7,340 nt of DNA, taken from NCBI GenBank assembly GCA_029937135.1, contig JAPYQX010000145.1:1-7340 (forward strand), written 5' to 3'. The notes beneath the pieces were generated by a model. It was not told the origin of the DNA. It searched no databases and saw only the letters and a program-made list of their open reading frames with translations. This document shows positions 5,165-7,340 of the stretch, piece after piece; positions within the stretch are counted from its first letter, which is position 1, and each line of letters starts with the position of its first letter. Made by a program: the position numbers and the translations under genes. This DNA is from Nitrospinota bacterium. Its GTDB lineage: Bacteria > UBA8248.

Positions 5165-6958
5165 TTGAGTCGAATGAACGGCGGTCAAATTATTACCGAC
5201 TATCTGATTCAGGAAGGAACCACCGACCTTTTTGGTCTTTGCGGACACGGAAACATCAGTTTCATCGACTCCCTCTATGAGCGATCAGACGATATTAATA
5301 CCTATTCGGTCCGCCACGAGTCCGTCGCGGGTTTCATGGCGGACGTTTACTACCGGGTCGCCGGCCGGCCGGCCGCCACCTTCACTTCCTGCGGCCCGGG
5401 CTCGGCCAATATGCCCATCAGCCTCGCCAACGCTTTTTTCGATTCGGTCCCCTTCTTCGCCATTACCGGAAACATCCCCACCGATCAATTCAACAGAGGC
5501 GCTTTCCAGGAGGCCTATCGTCACTATCAGGCGGATTTTCCCTCGGCCGTCAAACCTTTTTGCAAGCGAGTTTACCAACCCACCCGGGCCGAGCAGGTTC
5601 CTCTCTTCACTCGCCAGGCATGGAAAACCATGGTCACCGGCCGCCCGGGTCCCGTGGTCCTCGATGTCCCTTTCGATATTTTCAAGGAAGAAACCGACCT
5701 CGAAATGCCCCAGGCGAAAGACTGGAACGCCAATATCTCGTGCCGATGCGGAGCCGACCCCGACGGCGTGAAAAAAGCGGTCGATATGCTCCTTGAGGCC
5801 AAACATCCCGTCATCATGGTGGGTCAGGGGGTCAAGTACGGCGGCGCGGCGGAGGATATGCTCAGGCTGGCCGAGCGGCTCCAGATTCCGGTGGTCAGTT
5901 CCTCGAGCGGCATAGGCGCCATCGACACCAAGCACCCGCTATCGCTTGGCCTCATCGCCCGGAACGGAACCTACCCGGCGAACCATGCCGCCCGGCAGGC
6001 CGATGTCCTCCTGGCCCTCGGCGTCCGTTTCGACGACCGGACATCCAGCAGTTGGCTGCCGGGTTATTCGTTCAATATTCCTCCCACCCGCTTGATTCAT
6101 GTGGATATCGACCCCGAGGAAATCGCCCGCAACTACCCTGTTGCCCTCGGCCTCATGGCAGACGTTCGGATTTTCCTCAGACAAGTGCTCGACGAACTCG
6201 ACGCCCGGAAAACGAAAAATGAGGTTCCGGCGGCCAGAGAAGGCTGGCTCCGCGATATCGACAGCTGGCGCAACGATTGGGAAGAATGGACCGCCCCCGG
6301 CTACCAGACCGACACCTCCCCGATTCATCCCCAGCGCGCGGCACACGAGATCGACAAAGCGCTCCCCGACGACGCTATTCTGGTGAGCGACGTGGGCATT
6401 CACCATAACTGGCTCATCCAGTATTGCACCCCCAAAAACCCGCTCTCGCTTATCGGTTCCATGGGTTTCGGGGCCATGGGTTTCGGAGTCGCGGGCGTTT
6501 TGGGGGCCGCGATCGCCGCGCCGGGAAGACCTTGCCTGTCGGTGTGCGGAGACGGCGCCTTCCTCATGCACGCAAACGTCATGGCCACCGCGGTCGAGTA
6601 CAATATCCCCGCTATTTGGGTGGTATGGAACAACTACGCTTACGCTTCCATCCGCGGCCTGCAGCGCGGCTATCTTGATGGGCGGGAACTCGTCACCGAT
6701 TTCAAGGACCCGAAATCATCGGAACCCTACAACCCCGATTTCGCCGCTATGGCGCGTAGCGCCGGTATCAACGGTGTCCGGGTCGATAAAGCGCAGGATC
6801 TCGGCGAGGCGGTGGAGGAAGCCATAAAGGCGAATGCGCCGTGTGTCATCGACGCGAATATTCAGGGAGAGGGAAACCCCGTCGGGGCGGGGGTTTGGGA
6901 GCTGCCCGGCCTGGGTCACGGGGAACCGGCTATCGGAGCGCGGACGATTATCGAGTGA
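5165..6958 (+). CDS. Thiamine-diphosphate-dependent enzyme, acetolactate synthase large-subunit-like
   Basis: This 597-residue cytoplasmic enzyme of the acetolactate synthase/pyruvate oxidase superfamily would decarboxylate a 2-oxo acid and possibly transfer the resulting carbanion to an acceptor. The N-terminal pyrimidine-binding domain (about 1-180) carries the catalytic Glu52 in RHESVAGFMAD and the SCGPGSAN loop (75-82). The central domain (about 195-345) has GVRFDDR (286-292) and HVDIDPEEI (312-320), which are conserved in FAD-containing acetolactate synthases. The C-terminal pyrophosphate-binding domain has GSMGFGAMGFGVAG (431-444) and the ThDP/Mg motif from GDG (462-464) to NN (489-490). 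No regulatory (IlvN-like) subunit gene follows, and the C-terminal VWELPGLGHGEPA (577-589) departs from housekeeping IlvB as I know it. A specialised catabolic carboligase or decarboxylase is therefore at least as likely as isoleucine/valine biosynthesis. The start is TTG 5165, and the stop TGA lies inside a 13-bp tandem duplication. The gene before it is an LLM oxidoreductase. Confidence 0.88.
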   Translation: MSRMNGGQIITDYLIQEGTTDLFGLCGHGNISFIDSLYERSDDINTYSVRHESVAGFMADVYYRVAGRPAATFTSCGPGSANMPISLANAFFDSVPFFAITGNIPTDQFNRGAFQEAYRHYQADFPSAVKPFCKRVYQPTRAEQVPLFTRQAWKTMVTGRPGPVVLDVPFDIFKEETDLEMPQAKDWNANISCRCGADPDGVKKAVDMLLEAKHPVIMVGQGVKYGGAAEDMLRLAERLQIPVVSSSSGIGAIDTKHPLSLGLIARNGTYPANHAARQADVLLALGVRFDDRTSSSWLPGYSFNIPPTRLIHVDIDPEEIARNYPVALGLMADVRIFLRQVLDELDARKTKNEVPAAREGWLRDIDSWRNDWEEWTAPGYQTDTSPIHPQRAAHEIDKALPDDAILVSDVGIHHNWLIQYCTPKNPLSLIGSMGFGAMGFGVAGVLGAAIAAPGRPCLSVCGDGAFLMHANVMATAVEYNIPAIWVVWNNYAYASIRGLQRGYLDGRELVTDFKDPKSSEPYNPDFAAMARSAGINGVRVDKAQDLGEAVEEAIKANAPCVIDANIQGEGNPVGAGVWELPGLGHGEPAIGARTIIE

Positions 6959-6972
6959 CATTATCGAGTGAC
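6947..6972 (+). repeat. Perfect 13-bp tandem duplication covering the ThDP-gene stop codon
   Basis: ATTATCGAGTGAC is present twice back to back (6947-6959 and 6960-6972). The first copy holds the last codons and TGA stop of the ThDP gene; the second duplicates them in the 23-bp gap before the convergent gene's stop. This looks like replication slippage and is neutral for the protein, because translation ends in the first copy. Confidence 0.95.
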
Positions 6973-6981
6973 GATATGGGA

Positions 6982-7338
6982 CTAACACTGGCTCCATATC
7001 CGGCGGTAGAGAACCCGCGAATTTTCATCGTGCGCCACCGACGGGGAGATTTTCTCCGCCCACGGGGTTGTCCAGGTGCGCTCAACGCTCCCGGCCTGAA
7101 GAGCCTCTACGGATTCGAACTCGTACAAAAGAAGATTTTCCGGCTCTCCCTGAACCGCCAGATAGCGGCGGAAAGAGCGCAACCCTTCAATCCTCGCGGC
7201 CTCGCCGAAATGCTCCCGGCCGAGCCAGGCATTAAAATCGGGCCGCGCGTCCAGGGCGACCGAAAAACGCATCAGACATACCGCAGGCCCGATGGCCAGA
7301 TCCTGTTTTGAAGCCGCGGGCCCATTCACACGCGACAC
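6982..7338 (-). CDS. Small protein resembling dimeric alpha/beta-barrel (EthD-like) family, start near window edge
   Basis: The frame gives up to 118 residues from GTG 7338. GTG 7329 is an attractive alternative because AGGTG lies about 6 nt upstream, and a start beyond the window cannot be excluded. There is no signal peptide or membrane segment. The sequence has the pattern of a ferredoxin-like dimeric barrel: a first strand (VCLMRFSVAL, about 20-29), a helix with WLGREHF and an EGLRSFRRYLAV strand (about 38-62), then a LLLYEFESVEAL strand/helix (69-80) and a TPWAEKI segment (91-97). I recall similar short proteins with YEFES-type motifs beside degradation genes. Members of this fold bind small aromatic or polyketide-like ligands or stay uncharacterised, so no reaction is assigned. 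It converges on the ThDP gene with 23 bp between the stops, so it is a separate transcription unit, and no clear terminator separates them. Confidence 0.7.
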   Translation of the reverse strand: MSRVNGPAASKQDLAIGPAVCLMRFSVALDARPDFNAWLGREHFGEAARIEGLRSFRRYLAVQGEPENLLLYEFESVEALQAGSVERTWTTPWAEKISPSVAHDENSRVLYRRIWSQC

Positions 7339-7340
7339 CT

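Noticed and set aside
5285..6571. Two minus-strand open frames of 216 and 210 codons opposite the ThDP gene
   Set aside because: The plus strand carries all ThDP motifs throughout this stretch; the antisense translations are Gly/Arg/His-rich without protein-like features.

Overview
This 7.3-kb window is bacterial: the genes are closely packed, have Shine-Dalgarno sites and use ATG, TTG and GTG starts. The DNA is moderately GC-rich. Two flavin/F420-type luciferase-like oxidoreductases (LLM family) together with a TAXI-type TRAP transporter suggest an environmental heterotroph living on organic acids or unusual carbon compounds. The sequence alone does not fix the phylum.

Layout. A 313-bp divergent intergenic region (3778-4090) splits the window. 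To its left, a minus-strand operon reads LLM oxidoreductase (2797-3777), alpha/beta hydrolase of the 2,6-dihydropseudooxynicotine-hydrolase type (1616-2779), TAXI solute-binding protein (562-1449, with a detached signal-peptide segment up to 1557) and the first 162 codons of a fused TRAP permease (1-486, cut by the window edge). A strong GC-rich hairpin lies between binding protein and permease. To its right, a plus-strand pair reads a second, paralogous LLM oxidoreductase (4091-5098) and an acetolactate-synthase-like ThDP enzyme (5165-6958). A convergent minus-strand gene at the right edge (6982-7338) encodes a small protein resembling dimeric alpha/beta-barrel (EthD-like) proteins.

How it may work together (inference): the TRAP system would import a small carboxylated or related organic solute. 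The two LLM enzymes would carry out flavin- or F420-dependent redox steps, the hydrolase would cleave a C-C or ester bond, and the ThDP enzyme would decarboxylate or ligate a 2-oxo acid. The substrate cannot be read from the sequence.

Most notable point: the TAXI binding-protein gene has an in-frame TGA exactly between a well-formed signal peptide and the mature protein. As written, the gene makes either only a 33-residue signal peptide or, by reinitiation, a protein without an export signal. Two perfect two-copy tandem duplications (19 bp and 13 bp) also bracket the ThDP gene, one abutting its ribosome binding site and one duplicating its stop codon.
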